From the NCBI GenBank assembly GCA_964536785.1, contig CAZHYM010000014.1, positions 1 through 13,888 of the forward strand: a stretch of DNA of 13,888 nt, given 5' to 3'. A model generated the notes under the pieces. The model worked only from the letters and a program-made list of their open reading frames with translations, was not told the DNA's origin and did no database searches. A program made the translations under genes and the position numbers. This DNA comes from CAZHYM01 sp964536785. GTDB lineage: Bacteria > Patescibacteriota > Saccharimonadia > Saccharimonadales > Saccharimonadaceae. Shown piece after piece: positions 13,389 through 13,888 of the stretch (position 1 is the first letter of the stretch; each line of letters opens with the position of its first letter).

Positions 13389-13500
13389 ATATTGACAATA
13401 ATTATTTAACAAGGTGGTGAAAATTGAAATAGTTATTAGCGCGTTTAGTTTTGATGAATGCTGGATAGGTTAGAACATATTTATCACGGAGGTTTTAGCA

Positions 13501-13851
13501 ATGGAAAGAGATAAGTACTTACACGATTTAGCTTTGTCGGCGATTGAGGAATTCGAAGAAATGCTGTTTAGATCAACAGCTGACGACAACGAGCTTAAAC
13601 TATATCTCGAAGAATCAATGGATGGGTTTAAAGAAAGTTCCACAAACGTCCCAATGAATAAAGCACATGAATTTATGACTAAATTTATAAGCAAAACATT
13701 GTGGCCAGCAATTGAGTTAGATCCAATCAAAAAGATACTCTGGCTAGAGTCGGTAAAGGAAAGTTTGGATCAGGAAATTGATAACTATCTGTCAGACAGA
13801 GGGGAAATTTATCGCAACACTCTTGGTTATCTTCGCTTCACAGCCTATTAA
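13501..13851 (+). CDS. Hypothetical small acidic protein
   Basis: A 116-residue protein that I do not recognise. It is rich in Glu, Asp, Leu and Lys and looks mostly alpha-helical. It has no signal peptide or membrane segment and no cysteines. It reads as a soluble cytoplasmic helical protein, possibly a partner-binding or regulatory factor (inference). The start is well supported by GGAGG 8 nt upstream of the ATG, and the stop is TAA. It is transcribed divergently from secY, with a 229-nt intergenic region. The last 37 bases of the window after its stop contain no terminator that I can see. Confidence 0.7.
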   Translation: MERDKYLHDLALSAIEEFEEMLFRSTADDNELKLYLEESMDGFKESSTNVPMNKAHEFMTKFISKTLWPAIELDPIKKILWLESVKESLDQEIDNYLSDRGEIYRNTLGYLRFTAY

Positions 13852-13888
13852 AACATATTCATCTCATCAAAAAACCACAACTTATAAG

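Noticed and set aside
13414..13473. 19-codon upstream frame (GTG GTG AAA ... TAG) in the leader of the 13501 gene
   Set aside because: No Shine-Dalgarno at a suitable distance, a weak start codon and no run of regulatory codons, so there is too little to call a leader peptide.
1..13888. CRISPR arrays, insertion sequences, prophage or defence genes
   Set aside because: No repeat-spacer pattern, transposase, integrase or restriction/toxin motif is visible; the content is housekeeping plus a few small accessory genes.

Overview
The window reads as an AT-rich, tightly packed bacterial chromosome segment that uses the standard code: most stops are TAA or TAG, and one gene ends in a normal TGA. 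Three things suggest a Patescibacteria/CPR organism, most likely Saccharibacteria (TM7). The housekeeping proteins are small and divergent. A sortase sits inside the secY-infA ribosomal cluster. Several lead genes have no ribosome binding site and lie directly behind a -10 box. The lineage is an inference from gene content, not a computed placement. There are no mobile elements, CRISPR arrays or prophage genes.

Layout. (1) 1-51: the 3' half of a tRNA-Thr(UGU), then a probable terminator. (2) 112-1479, + strand: a TrpR-like (YerC/YecD family) regulator and a GCS2-family carboxylate-amine ligase. Between them is a leader with two mutually exclusive stem-loops, one of which covers the ligase's Shine-Dalgarno. 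(3) 1457-2290, - strand: a zinc-dependent AstE/AspA-type amidohydrolase, convergent with the ligase. (4) 2403-2521, + strand: tRNA-Tyr and a bidirectional terminator. (5) 6958-2520, - strand: alpha/beta hydrolase, trpS, an RluA-family pseudouridine synthase, a DNA polymerase III delta'-like subunit and a membrane-anchored TPR protein. (6) 13271-7020, - strand: secY, sortase, infA, rpmJ, rpsM, rpsK, rpsD, rpoA, rplQ, rplM, rpsI, closed by a strong hairpin terminator. (7) 13501-13851, + strand: an unrecognised 116-residue acidic protein, divergent from secY.

Most interesting signals. The promoters of the TrpR-like regulator and the amidohydrolase are near copies. Each has TTGAC(A/T), a 17-bp spacer, TAAAGT, and then exactly 7 nt to the ATG. 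Each also contains the same perfect inverted repeat, ACTTTA-GTTTG(A/T)-TAAAGT, which overlaps the -10. This looks like an operator, and the TrpR-like protein is the obvious candidate to bind it, so a small regulon (regulator, ligase, amidohydrolase) is plausible. Across the window, first genes of transcripts appear leaderless or nearly so, whereas most genes inside operons have a Shine-Dalgarno. bL36 (rpmJ) has lost all four zinc ligands and gained an insertion. A sortase occupies the place where adk and map usually lie.
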